Below are positions 8,091-15,361 of a stretch of 33,837 bases of DNA, in pieces. The translations under genes were made by a program, and so were the position numbers. The notes under the pieces were generated by a model. It worked only from the letters and a program-made list of their open reading frames with translations. It searched no databases and was not told the DNA's origin. The number at the start of each line of letters is the position of its first letter. Positions within the stretch are counted from its first letter, which is position 1. The stretch is from assembly GCA_002336845.1 (NCBI GenBank), contig DDEX01000093.1, positions 16,662 through 50,498 on the forward strand, given 5' to 3'. This DNA is from Rhodobacteraceae bacterium UBA1943. Its GTDB lineage: Bacteria; Pseudomonadota; Alphaproteobacteria; Rhodobacterales; Rhodobacteraceae.

Positions 8091-8103
8091 TGGGGTTGAA
8101 GTA

Positions 8104-8262
8104 ATGGAAATCCTGTCGATCCTGATTCCGGTTTCGCTGTTTCTGGGCGGGATCGGGCTGGTTGCCTTCTTCTGGGCGATGAAGACGCGGCAGTTCGATG
8201 ATCCGCAGGGCGATGCCAACCGGATCTTGACCAAGGACTGGGACGATCATCCAAGACCTTGA
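8104..8262 (+). CDS. ccoS: cbb3 oxidase maturation protein CcoS
   Basis: A 52-aa protein with one membrane helix (about residues 4-25) followed by KTRQFDDPQGDANRIL, the hallmark of CcoS/FixS. In relatives it is needed for cofactor insertion into the cbb3 oxidase. It starts 13 bases after ccoI and is last in ccoGHIS. It is short, but the motif after the helix makes the call secure. The convergent YqgE gene ends 21 bases beyond its stop. Confidence 0.93.
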   Translation: MEILSILIPVSLFLGGIGLVAFFWAMKTRQFDDPQGDANRILTKDWDDHPRP

Positions 8263-8283
8263 ATGTAGTTCCCTGAAGGGGGC

Positions 8284-8838
8284 CTAGGCGCGGCCCGCCG
8301 TGGCCGACAGGGTGATGGGGTCGATGCCCATCGTTTTCAGCGCCGCCCCCCATTTCGCCGGATCATCCTCGGCAAAGATCAGGGCAGGCTCGGCCTCGGC
8401 GGTCAGCCAGTCATTACGGGCGATCTCATCCTCCAACTGCCCCGGACCCCAGCCGGAATAGCCCAGGGCCAGCAGCGCACGATGCGGACCTTCGCCGCGC
8501 GCCAGCGCCTCCAGCACATCCAGCGTTGCGGTCATGCCATAGCCGCCAGGGATCTTCATCGTCGTCTCGCCGCCACGATAGTCCCGCGAATGCAGCACAA
8601 AGCCGCGCCCGCGTTCGACCGGCCCGCCATAGCGGATGCGAATCTCGCGCCCGGCTTCGGCGCGGGGAATCTCCAGATGTTCCAGAAGGTTCGACAGCGA
8701 CAGGTCGGGGATCGATTTGTTCACGATCAGGCCCATCGCGCCTTCATCCGAATGGGCGCAGATCAGGATCACGCTTTTTTCAAAACGCGGATCGCCCAAG
8801 CCGGGCATGGCAATCAGCAGCTTTCCGGTCAGATCCAT
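8284..8838 (-). CDS. YqgE/AlgH family protein (UPF0301)
   Basis: A 184-aa protein of the YqgE/AlgH family, whose biochemical role is unsettled. The family start MDLTGKLLIAMPGLGDPRF, then the HSDEGAMGLIVNK core and the ALGYSGWGPGQLEDEI motif towards the C-terminus, are all present. I chose the ATG at 8838 because GGGGGGC lies about 6 bases upstream; ATG at 8853 adds five residues but lacks a ribosome site. It is convergent with ccoS and divergent from the secreted DsbD-N-type protein. Confidence 0.93.
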   Translation of the reverse strand: MDLTGKLLIAMPGLGDPRFEKSVILICAHSDEGAMGLIVNKSIPDLSLSNLLEHLEIPRAEAGREIRIRYGGPVERGRGFVLHSRDYRGGETTMKIPGGYGMTATLDVLEALARGEGPHRALLALGYSGWGPGQLEDEIARNDWLTAEAEPALIFAEDDPAKWGAALKTMGIDPITLSATAGRA

Positions 8839-8944
8839 CGAATCGCCCCCCATGAGGTAAGGATGGGCGCTTGGGCTGCGATGCTCAAGCACCCATCGCC
8901 CAAAGTTGATTTCCCTGTCGGCCGGCTTTGCCTATGTTGCAGGC

Positions 8945-9739
8945 ATGATGAAAGCTGCTTTCGCCCTTGCTGCGTTGCTTGCGACGCCGGTTCACGCCTT
9001 CAGCCAGGATGACGTGCTGTCTGGCCAGTTACTGCCCGGCTGGCGGATGGAGAATGGCAACCAGATGGCGGCCATGGCGCTGAACCTGTCGCCCGGCTGG
9101 AAAACCTATTGGCGTGCGCCGGGCGAGGCGGGGATTCCACCGGAATTCGACTGGTCAGGGTCGGACAACATCAAGGCGGTGCGTTTTCACTGGCCCAGCC
9201 CTTCGGTGTTTCACACGAACGGCTTGCAGACGGTGGGCTATCACGACGCCTTGGTCCTGCCGGTCGAGATCACGCCCAAAGACCCGGCAAAGCCGGTGAC
9301 GGTGCGGTTGCGGGTCGATCTGGGGGTCTGCAATGATATCTGCCTGCCGGCCGAGTTGAATTTCGCCGGGCAGTTGCCCGCGCAGGGCAAGCCCGATCCC
9401 TCGATTCGTGCCGCGCTGGCCGCTCAGCCGCGCCGGGGGGACGAGGCGGGGCTGAAGGCGATTTCCTGCACCGTTCAACCCATCTCGGATGGCCTGCGCC
9501 TGACCGCCCGCATCGACCTGCCCAAGCGTGGACCAGAGGAGGTTGTGGTCATCGAGAACGGCGACCGCAATGTCTGGGTATCAGAGGCGGAAACCGAACG
9601 GCAGGGGGCCTTGCTCGTGTCCTCTGCCGATATGGTGCCCTCGGGCGGAGGGGCCTTTGCACTGGATCGCAAAGGGGTGACTGTCACCGTGCTAGGGCAG
9701 GGCCGGGCGGTCGAGATTGCCGGGTGTCCGGCACCTTGA
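8945..9739 (+). CDS. Secreted DsbD N-terminal-domain-like protein
   Basis: A 264-aa protein with a signal peptide (hydrophobic residues 4-14, cleavage probably after PVHA near residue 19). The mature part resembles the periplasmic N-terminal domain of DsbD/ScsB thiol-disulfide reductases: LSPGWKTYWRAPGEAGIPPEFDW near residue 42, and a cysteine pair CNDIC (C129/C133) where DsbD carries its reactive pair. Unlike full DsbD there is no membrane domain and no thioredoxin domain, so it would need a separate electron donor. The ATG at 8948 is an equally good start. Its role is inferred as periplasmic thiol exchange. Confidence 0.85.
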   Translation: MMKAAFALAALLATPVHAFSQDDVLSGQLLPGWRMENGNQMAAMALNLSPGWKTYWRAPGEAGIPPEFDWSGSDNIKAVRFHWPSPSVFHTNGLQTVGYHDALVLPVEITPKDPAKPVTVRLRVDLGVCNDICLPAELNFAGQLPAQGKPDPSIRAALAAQPRRGDEAGLKAISCTVQPISDGLRLTARIDLPKRGPEEVVVIENGDRNVWVSEAETERQGALLVSSADMVPSGGGAFALDRKGVTVTVLGQGRAVEIAGCPAP

Positions 9740-9747
9740 CGTGCAAA

Positions 9748-9827
9748 GGTGCGCGAGATCACGCACCCTACCCAAAGAGTGAAACGATTGCGCGGTTGGC
9801 CCGTAGGGTGTGTGCTTTGCACGCACC
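9748..9827. repeat. Palindromic intergenic repeat, copy 1
   Basis: Two imperfectly inverted arms (9748-9771 and 9803-9827) end in CACCCTAC and GTAGGGTG, and each arm carries its own small dyad (GTGCGCGAGATCACGCAC on the left). The same layout recurs at 22035-22098. Both copies fill the gap between two convergent genes, here ending 8 bases after the DsbD-like stop and 3 bases before the glycosylase stop. It looks like a REP/BIME-type element that may act as a two-way terminator. Confidence 0.8.
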
Positions 9828-9830
9828 GAT

Positions 9831-10652
9831 CTATGCCCCGGTCAGCCGCACCTTCAGCGACAAAAGATCGGCCCAGGCATCCCGTTTTGCCATCGGGGTA
9901 CGCAACAGATAGGCCGGGTGCGTCATGGGCAGCAGAGGTTTTCCCAGCGCCTCTGACCAGGTGCCACGGGCCTTGAGGATGCCGCGTGCCCCGGTCAGCG
10001 CCACCAGCGGCGTGTTGCCCATCACCACGATCACCTGCGGATCGACCAGCGCGATGTGACGCTCGATAAAGGGCTTCATCATCGCAATCTCGGCGGATTC
10101 CGGGTCGCGGTTGCCGGGGGGGCGCCAAGGCATGACATTGGTGATGTAAAGCGCCGATTCGCTGTCGGGCGATTGCCGTGACAGGCCGATGGCCGCGAAC
10201 ATCCGGTCCAGAAGCTGCCCGGCGCGGCCCACGAAGGGGCGGCCCTCGATGTCCTCATCCCGGCCCGGCGCCTCGCCCAGAATCAGCACGCGGGCCCGTG
10301 GGTTGCCATCGGCAAAGACGGTATTCTTTGCGCCCTTCTTCAACTCGCAATGGTCGAAAACGGTGATTGCCTCGCGCAGCGCCTCAAGGTTCTGTGCCCG
10401 ATGGGCAGCGTCGCGGGCGGCGGCCACGGGGTCTGGCTTGTCCGCTGAGGGGGATGGCCACGGTTCGGTCCGCACCGCTTCGATCCGCAGCGGCGCGACC
10501 GGGCGCGCCGTAACCTTGGGCGCAGTCTCGGCCAGATCATAGCGGTTGACCGGCCCTTCCATCAGCGCATCGGTCAGGCCCAGATCGACCTGCCAGGACA
10601 GGGCCGCCAAAGCCGCCTCCCAATCCGCCCCGATCTGATCCGCGATTCCCAT
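9831..10652 (-). CDS. Uracil-DNA glycosylase, family 4-like
   Basis: A 273-aa DNA repair enzyme that would remove uracil from DNA. The core has GEAPGRDEDIEGRPFVGRAG (motif 1), YITNVMPWRPPGNR and a C-terminal HPAYLLR (motif 2). Classical family 4 enzymes bind a 4Fe-4S cluster with four cysteines; only one Cys is visible here (in DHCELKKG), and the usual Cys of NVVKCRPP is Trp. The N-terminal ~90 residues are less conserved. The frame is open far upstream, but that overlaps pyrB antisense. I chose the ATG at 10652; no strong ribosome site supports it, so the start is uncertain. Confidence 0.88.
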   Translation of the reverse strand: MGIADQIGADWEAALAALSWQVDLGLTDALMEGPVNRYDLAETAPKVTARPVAPLRIEAVRTEPWPSPSADKPDPVAAARDAAHRAQNLEALREAITVFDHCELKKGAKNTVFADGNPRARVLILGEAPGRDEDIEGRPFVGRAGQLLDRMFAAIGLSRQSPDSESALYITNVMPWRPPGNRDPESAEIAMMKPFIERHIALVDPQVIVVMGNTPLVALTGARGILKARGTWSEALGKPLLPMTHPAYLLRTPMAKRDAWADLLSLKVRLTGA

Positions 10653-10748
10653 GGGGTGCAGGGTAGGGCCATGGCCTGCCCCCGGCAAGGCGGCTTGCCC
10701 CGCGCCTGCCCCTTTGCGATAAGCACCCAAACCAGCCGGAGAAAGCCC

Positions 10749-11711
10749 ATGACCTTTCGCGCCCGCCACCTTCTTGGGATCGAGCAGCTTTCGCCGCAGG
10801 AAATCGTCACCGTTCTTGATCTGGCCGACCGCTATGTCGATCTGAACCGCCGCACGGTGAAGTCGTCCGACGTGCTGGCGGGGATGACGCAGATCAACAT
10901 GTTCTTCGAAAACTCCACCCGGACGCAGGCGAGTTTTGAACTCGCAGGCAAGCGGCTGGGGGCGGATGTGATGAACATGTCGGTCGCACAGTCGTCGGTG
11001 AAAAAGGGGGAAACCCTGATCGACACCGCGATGACGCTGAACGCCATGCACCCCGACCTTCTGGTCGTGCGGCACGGGGCCAGCGGGGCGGTCAACCTGT
11101 TGGCGCAAAAGGTGGGTTGCGCGGTTCTGAATGCAGGTGACGGGCGGCATGAACACCCCACCCAGGCCCTGCTGGACGCGCTGACCATCCGCCGCGCCAA
11201 GGGCCGCATTCAGCGCCTGACCGTGGCAATTTGCGGCGACATCGCGCATAGCCGGGTGGCGCGGTCGAACCTGATCCTGTTGGGCAAGATGGAAAACCGC
11301 ATCCGCCTGATCGCCCCGCCCACCCTGATGCCCGCAGGCGTGGGCGAGTTTGGCTGCGAACTTTACGACAACATGGCCGAGGGGCTGAAGGATGCCGACG
11401 TGGTGATGATGCTGCGCCTTCAGCGCGAGCGGATGGACGGCGGCTTCATCCCGTCCGAGCGCGAATATTACCACCGCTATGGCTTGGATGCCGAGAAACT
11501 GGCCCATGCCAAGCCCGACGCCATCGTGATGCACCCAGGGCCTATGAACCGCGGCGTCGAGATCGACGGGGAAATCGCCGACGACATCAACCGCAGTGTG
11601 ATTCAAGAGCAGGTGGAAATGGGCGTCGCGGTGCGGATGGCCTGCATGGACCTGCTGGCAAGGAACCTGCGGGCCGAGCGCGGGCGCCGGGCGGTGGAGA
11701 GTTATGTGTGA
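10749..11711 (+). CDS. pyrB: Aspartate carbamoyltransferase catalytic subunit
   Basis: A 320-aa enzyme that joins carbamoyl phosphate and aspartate in de novo pyrimidine synthesis. The carbamoyl-phosphate loop FFENSTRTQASFE (about residues 54-66), SSVKKGET (80s loop), HPTQALLD and HPGPMNRGVEI are all intact. Length is normal. GGAG lies about 8 bases before the ATG. No pyrI regulatory subunit is present; instead a dihydroorotase homologue lies downstream, the arrangement of the class in which PyrB associates with a non-catalytic PyrC-like protein. The stop codon overlaps the start of the next gene. Confidence 0.97.
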   Translation: MTFRARHLLGIEQLSPQEIVTVLDLADRYVDLNRRTVKSSDVLAGMTQINMFFENSTRTQASFELAGKRLGADVMNMSVAQSSVKKGETLIDTAMTLNAMHPDLLVVRHGASGAVNLLAQKVGCAVLNAGDGRHEHPTQALLDALTIRRAKGRIQRLTVAICGDIAHSRVARSNLILLGKMENRIRLIAPPTLMPAGVGEFGCELYDNMAEGLKDADVVMMLRLQRERMDGGFIPSEREYYHRYGLDAEKLAHAKPDAIVMHPGPMNRGVEIDGEIADDINRSVIQEQVEMGVAVRMACMDLLARNLRAERGRRAVESYV

Positions 11712-12190
11712 TGGATATTATCGGTGGTATTGGCGCGGCTACGGAAGGTCTGAAGCTGCTGAACGAGCTGAGGAAAATCGACAAGGAGGTCGATAAGGCT
11801 GAACTCAAACTCAGGCTCGTCGAAGTTGCAGATAAACTGTTGGATTCCAAACAGGCACTTCAGGATGCGCAAGAGCGTGAGCTGCAATTGAAGGATCGCA
11901 TTTCGGAACTTGAGCAAAAACTGACGGATCGAGCCTCATTCGAGGATGAAAACGGTTTGCTGTTCCGAAAGGATGCCTCGGGCGGGCGGGTCGGTGAGCC
12001 ATATTGCAACAAGTGTTATGTGCTAGAGGACAAATTGCTTCGTATGCGCCATTTTGCAGCGAAACCCGGGGCAAAGGCCTACTACCTATGTGATAGCTGC
12101 AAAGTGACCATAGTTACCGGACCGGCATTGCCTCGACCCCCTGCAAGCAAACCTTATGCCTCACGCTTTGGTAGAGGCGGCGATTTCTGA
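11711..12190 (+). CDS. Unknown protein with coiled coil and C-terminal zinc-ribbon-like cysteines
   Basis: 159 aa, function not recognised. A short hydrophobic start (MDIIGGIGAATEGLKLL) precedes a long charged coiled coil (about residues 20-75, with heptad-like ERELQLKDRISELEQKL). Two cysteine pairs follow, YCNKCY and LCDSCK (about residues 97-100 and 126-129), a likely zinc ribbon, then a Pro-rich tail. The ATG overlaps the pyrB TGA by one base. The DNA is clearly less GC-rich than its neighbours and uses codons rare around it (AAA, GAT, TTG), which suggests transfer into the pyr cluster. Similar proteins sit near phage or defence genes, but none are seen here. Confidence 0.8.
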   Translation: MDIIGGIGAATEGLKLLNELRKIDKEVDKAELKLRLVEVADKLLDSKQALQDAQERELQLKDRISELEQKLTDRASFEDENGLLFRKDASGGRVGEPYCNKCYVLEDKLLRMRHFAAKPGAKAYYLCDSCKVTIVTGPALPRPPASKPYASRFGRGGDF

Positions 12191-12233
12191 AATGATAGTT
12201 TCGCGCTCGATCGTGTTCGATATCAGATGACCC

Positions 12234-12359
12234 ATGCCTGACCCCGACCCCCACCGCAAACCCACCAAGGCCGAAATGCGCACCGGCGGCATGGTGGCCA
12301 CCGCCGTCTTGCTGTTCCTCGTCCTTTTCACCGTCGCTTTCGTGGTGATGGCGGGCTAA
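12234..12359 (+). CDS. Small single-pass membrane protein, 41 aa
   Basis: A short ORF coding for a hydrophilic N-terminus (MPDPDPHRKPTKAEMRTGGM) and one hydrophobic helix (about residues 21-40) ending almost at the C-terminus. It lies in the gap between the coiled-coil gene and the first PH-like gene, on the same strand. Function unknown; no family recognised. Support is the clean membrane-protein composition and the operon position. The ribosome site is weak. Confidence 0.6.
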   Translation: MPDPDPHRKPTKAEMRTGGMVATAVLLFLVLFTVAFVVMAG

Positions 12360-12387
12360 CATCGGGCGAAAGGCGCGGAGGAGAGCC

Positions 12388-12846
12388 ATGGCCCGGATCG
12401 AACGCGACAGCATCCACGCCGTCCCCGCCGCGCTGGAGGGGGATGAAAAGCTGGTGACCACCTTTCCACCCGACTTGCATACCTATTGGAAAAGCAATGC
12501 CATTCTGGCGGTGGTCGCGGCGGCGGGGGCAGGGGGGGTGTTGGTCGCTTTGGGCAATGCCTATCCCTGGACCGGGCCTTTGGGTGCTCTGCTCGCCATG
12601 GCGGCCCGTGCTGCCTATCTGAAATCGGAAGTGTTCACCGAGGACTGGCGGATGACCAGCCGTCGCCTGCTTGGCCCCGGCGGGCGGATCGTGCCGCTGT
12701 CCCAGATCAAAGAGGTGCGCAAGTTTCTGGATGCGGCGCAGGTCGTCACCAAGGCAGGCGACAAGCACCTGATAAAGTATCAGGCCGATCCGGCGGCCAC
12801 GGTTGCCGCCATCCTTGCGGCCCGCGATGCGCGGCGGCCTGCTTAA
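12388..12846 (+). CDS. Membrane protein with PH-like C-terminal region
   Basis: 152 aa. Two hydrophobic segments (about residues 37-55 and 62-76) follow a short N-terminus. After them comes a domain of the bacterial PH kind: FTEDWRMTSRRLLGPGGRIVPLSQIKEVR resembles the usual strand pattern in which a membrane protein's PH domain sets its start near the bilayer. Function is not known. A good ribosome site (GGAGGAGAG) precedes the ATG. It pairs with the next gene, of similar build, between pyrB and the dihydroorotase homologue. The PH assignment is by pattern only. Confidence 0.75.
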   Translation: MARIERDSIHAVPAALEGDEKLVTTFPPDLHTYWKSNAILAVVAAAGAGGVLVALGNAYPWTGPLGALLAMAARAAYLKSEVFTEDWRMTSRRLLGPGGRIVPLSQIKEVRKFLDAAQVVTKAGDKHLIKYQADPAATVAAILAARDARRPA

Positions 12847-12864
12847 CCCGTTGAAAGGATTTCC

Positions 12865-13446
12865 ATGACGACGACCCCGCCCGGATGGGAAAACATCCTT
12901 GCCCCCGGAGAGACGATCCTGTGGCAGGGCCAGCCAGATCCGCGGGTCGATTGGTCGGAACTTGCGCGGCCCACCACGATCTTTGGTATGGCCTTCATGG
13001 CCTTCGCCCTGTTCCTGATGACGCGGCCCGACGCGCAACCCTTGGGGGGCCTGATCTTCCTTCCCTTCCTGTTGTTGGGCGCGCATCTCGCCATCGGACG
13101 CCTGTTCTGGGATGCCTACAAGCGCGGCAGGACGCATTACACGCTGTCCGATCGCACTGCCTTTGTCGCCACCGATGTGATGGGCAAGCGCGATCTGCGT
13201 AGCATTCCCTTGTCGCCGGGGATGTCGCTGACCTTGCAAGAGGGCACGCCCGGTTCGGTGGTGTTCGGCGTGGATGAGCAGGTGATCCCCGGCCGCTGGC
13301 AAGGCTCGCACAGCGATGGCATGTATGTGCCCGCCCGGACGGTGCGCCGCCCGGTGGGGTTTCTGCGGGTTGCCGATGCAAGGGCGGCTTACGGCCTGAT
13401 GCAACAGGCGATTGCCGCGCTTGCCCCCCAGCCCCCGGCGCGCTAG
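12865..13446 (+). CDS. Membrane protein with PH-like architecture
   Basis: 193 aa. The N-terminus has LAPGETILWQGQPDPR, a start typical of PH-domain membrane proteins of the YdbS kind; two hydrophobic segments follow (about residues 35-52 and 58-75). A region with YTLSDRTAFVATDVMGKRDLRSIPL gives the strand-turn pattern of a PH fold. GAAAGGA lies 7-8 bases upstream. It is one of two such genes in the pyr cluster; there is no sign of enzyme motifs. It has no link to carbamoyltransferase chemistry despite its neighbours. Function unknown. Confidence 0.78.
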   Translation: MTTTPPGWENILAPGETILWQGQPDPRVDWSELARPTTIFGMAFMAFALFLMTRPDAQPLGGLIFLPFLLLGAHLAIGRLFWDAYKRGRTHYTLSDRTAFVATDVMGKRDLRSIPLSPGMSLTLQEGTPGSVVFGVDEQVIPGRWQGSHSDGMYVPARTVRRPVGFLRVADARAAYGLMQQAIAALAPQPPAR

Positions 13447-13473
13447 GCAGGCGCCACAGCGAAGGGGGCCCCG

Positions 13474-14748
13474 ATGAGTGTTACCGTTTTCCAGAACCTC
13501 CGCGTGATTGACCCCGAAACCGGCAGTGACGAGCCGGGCAGCCTGACGGTGGAAGGCGGCGTGATCACCGCCCATGGGGCCGAGGCACCGAAAGGCGCCA
13601 GCCTGATCGACGGGGCGGGCCTGTGCCTTGCCCCCGGTATCGTTGATTGGGGCGTCAAGATCGGCGAGCCGGGCGAGAGGCACCGCGAAAGCTTTCGCTC
13701 GGCGGGTCTTGCGGCGGCGGCGGGCGGTGTCACCACCATCATCGCGCGCCCCGACACGCAACCCGCCATCGACACGCCCGAGACGCTGGAATTCGTCACC
13801 CGACGCGCGGCCGAGGCAAGCCCGGTGCGCATCCGCCATATGGCCGCGCTGACCAAGGGCCGTCAGGGCCGCGAGATGACCGAGATCGGCTTTCTGCTGG
13901 ACGCGGGCGCCATCGCCTTTACCGATGTGTTCCATGTGGCGACCGACACCAAGTCGCTGTCGCGCGCGCTGACCTATGCCCGCAGCCTTGGCGCGCTGGT
14001 CATCGGTCATCCGCAGGAACCCGGAATGTCGCAAGGTGCCGCCACCACCAGCGGCAAGTTCGCCAGCCTGCGCGGCCTGCCCGGGGTTTCCCCCATGGCC
14101 GAGCGGATGGGGCTGGAGCGCGACCTTGCCCTGGCCGAGATGACCGGCGTGCGCTATCACGCCGACCAGATCACCACCGCCCGCAGCCTGCCTGCGCTGG
14201 CCCGCGCCAGGGATCAGGGGCTGGATGTGACGGCGGGGGTTTCGATCCACCATCTGACGTTGAATGAATTCGACGTGGGCGACTATCGCACCTTCTTCAA
14301 GCTGACGCCCCCCCTGCGGTCGGAAGATGACCGGCTGGCCATGGTGCAGGCGGTGGCAGATGGGCTGATCGACGTGATCGGCAGCTTTCACACCCCGGCG
14401 GATGAGGAATCGAAACGCCTGCCGTTCGAAGAGGCGGCTTCCGGGGCCGTCGGTCTTGAAACCCTGCTGCCGGCCGCCTTGCGCCTGTATCACGCCGGCG
14501 CCCTGGACCTGCCGGGCCTGTTCCGCGCGCTGGCGCTGAACCCGGCGAACCGCCTTGGCCTGCCGCAGGGCCGCCTGTCGGTGGGGGCCCCCGCCGATCT
14601 GGTGCTGTTCGATCCCGATGCGCCTTTCGTGCTGGACCGCTTCAAGTTGCACTCGAAATCCAAGAACACGCCGTTTGACGGCGCGCGGCTGGAGGGTAAG
14701 GTGCTGGGAACCTGGGTTTCCGGTAACCGTGTATTCGAGGCGAACTGA
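13474..14748 (+). CDS. pyrC: Dihydroorotase homologue, probably non-catalytic (PyrC'/PyrX type)
   Basis: 424 aa, the length and fold of class I dihydroorotase (amidohydrolase superfamily). True enzymes carry an HxH zinc motif after the first strand (DxHVHxREPG); here it reads DWGVKIGEPG, with G60 and K62 replacing both histidines. The late DHAP motif reads FHTP (F305 for the catalytic Asp). Other residues (H179, H229) remain. In Pseudomonas a non-catalytic homologue of this kind (PyrC', PyrX) binds and holds PyrB in a large complex. With pyrB nearby, a scaffold role is likely; a separate active pyrC must then exist elsewhere. Confidence 0.93.
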   Translation: MSVTVFQNLRVIDPETGSDEPGSLTVEGGVITAHGAEAPKGASLIDGAGLCLAPGIVDWGVKIGEPGERHRESFRSAGLAAAAGGVTTIIARPDTQPAIDTPETLEFVTRRAAEASPVRIRHMAALTKGRQGREMTEIGFLLDAGAIAFTDVFHVATDTKSLSRALTYARSLGALVIGHPQEPGMSQGAATTSGKFASLRGLPGVSPMAERMGLERDLALAEMTGVRYHADQITTARSLPALARARDQGLDVTAGVSIHHLTLNEFDVGDYRTFFKLTPPLRSEDDRLAMVQAVADGLIDVIGSFHTPADEESKRLPFEEAASGAVGLETLLPAALRLYHAGALDLPGLFRALALNPANRLGLPQGRLSVGAPADLVLFDPDAPFVLDRFKLHSKSKNTPFDGARLEGKVLGTWVSGNRVFEAN

Positions 14749-14749
14749 C

Positions 14750-15361
14750 ATGCCCCCCATTACCTCTGCGCCCCTGACGCTGATCATCGTGGCGGTCCTG
14801 GCCTACCTGCTTGGCTCGATTCCGTTCGGGGTGGTGATCACCAGGGCCATGGGCCTGGGCGATCTGCGCCAGATCGGTTCGGGCAATATCGGCGCGACCA
14901 ATGTCTTGCGCACCGGCAACAAGGGGGCCGCCCTGGCGACCCTGCTGCTGGATGCGGCAAAGGGCGCGGTGGCGGTGCTGATCGCGCGGGCCGCGGTGGG
15001 CGAGGATGGCGCGCAATTGGCGGCTTTGGCCAGCTTTCTGGGCCATCTGTTTCCGGTCTGGCTGCGCTTCCGCGGCGGCAAGGGCGTGGCGACCTTTCTT
15101 GGCACGCTGATCGCGCTGGCCTGGCCGGTGGGGCTGGCGGCCTGTGCGACATGGCTTGTGGCGGCGGTTCTGTTCCGCATCTCGTCGCTTGCAGCGCTGA
15201 TCGCGGCGGCCATGGCCTCGCTATGGTGCTTTGTCTTCGATCAGGGCACGATGCTGTTTCTGGTCATCCTGCTGACCGCGCTGATCTATCTGCGCCATTG
15301 GCCGAATCTGGAGCGCATCAAGGCCGGGACAGAACCTAAGATCGGGCAGAAAAAAGCATGA
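14750..15361 (+). CDS. plsY: Glycerol-3-phosphate acyltransferase PlsY
   Basis: A 203-aa polytopic membrane enzyme that moves an acyl group from acyl-phosphate to glycerol-3-phosphate, the first step of phospholipid synthesis. Conserved motifs: LLGSIPFG near the start, GSGNIGATNVLR (motif 1, about residues 43-54), FRGGKGVAT (motif 2, about 106-114), and the final RHWPNLERI. The ATG is one base after the pyrC-like stop, so translation is likely coupled. The frame is open upstream but overlaps pyrC. Its stop overlaps the next ATG by 4 bases. Confidence 0.96.
   Translation: MPPITSAPLTLIIVAVLAYLLGSIPFGVVITRAMGLGDLRQIGSGNIGATNVLRTGNKGAALATLLLDAAKGAVAVLIARAAVGEDGAQLAALASFLGHLFPVWLRFRGGKGVATFLGTLIALAWPVGLAACATWLVAAVLFRISSLAALIAAAMASLWCFVFDQGTMLFLVILLTALIYLRHWPNLERIKAGTEPKIGQKKA

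Noticed and set aside
10653..11606. Upstream extension of the uracil-DNA glycosylase frame
   Set aside because: It lies antisense to pyrB and has low-complexity shadow composition; the conserved protein begins near 10652.
11711..12359. Prophage or genomic island in the pyr cluster
   Set aside because: Only one lower-GC gene is present; there is no integrase, tRNA, direct repeat or other phage gene in the window.
12328..14787. Very long open frame on the minus strand opposite the PH-like genes and pyrC homologue
   Set aside because: It is the antisense of real genes in GC-rich DNA with strong third-position bias; its composition is Arg/Gly/His/Gln-rich with no family motif.
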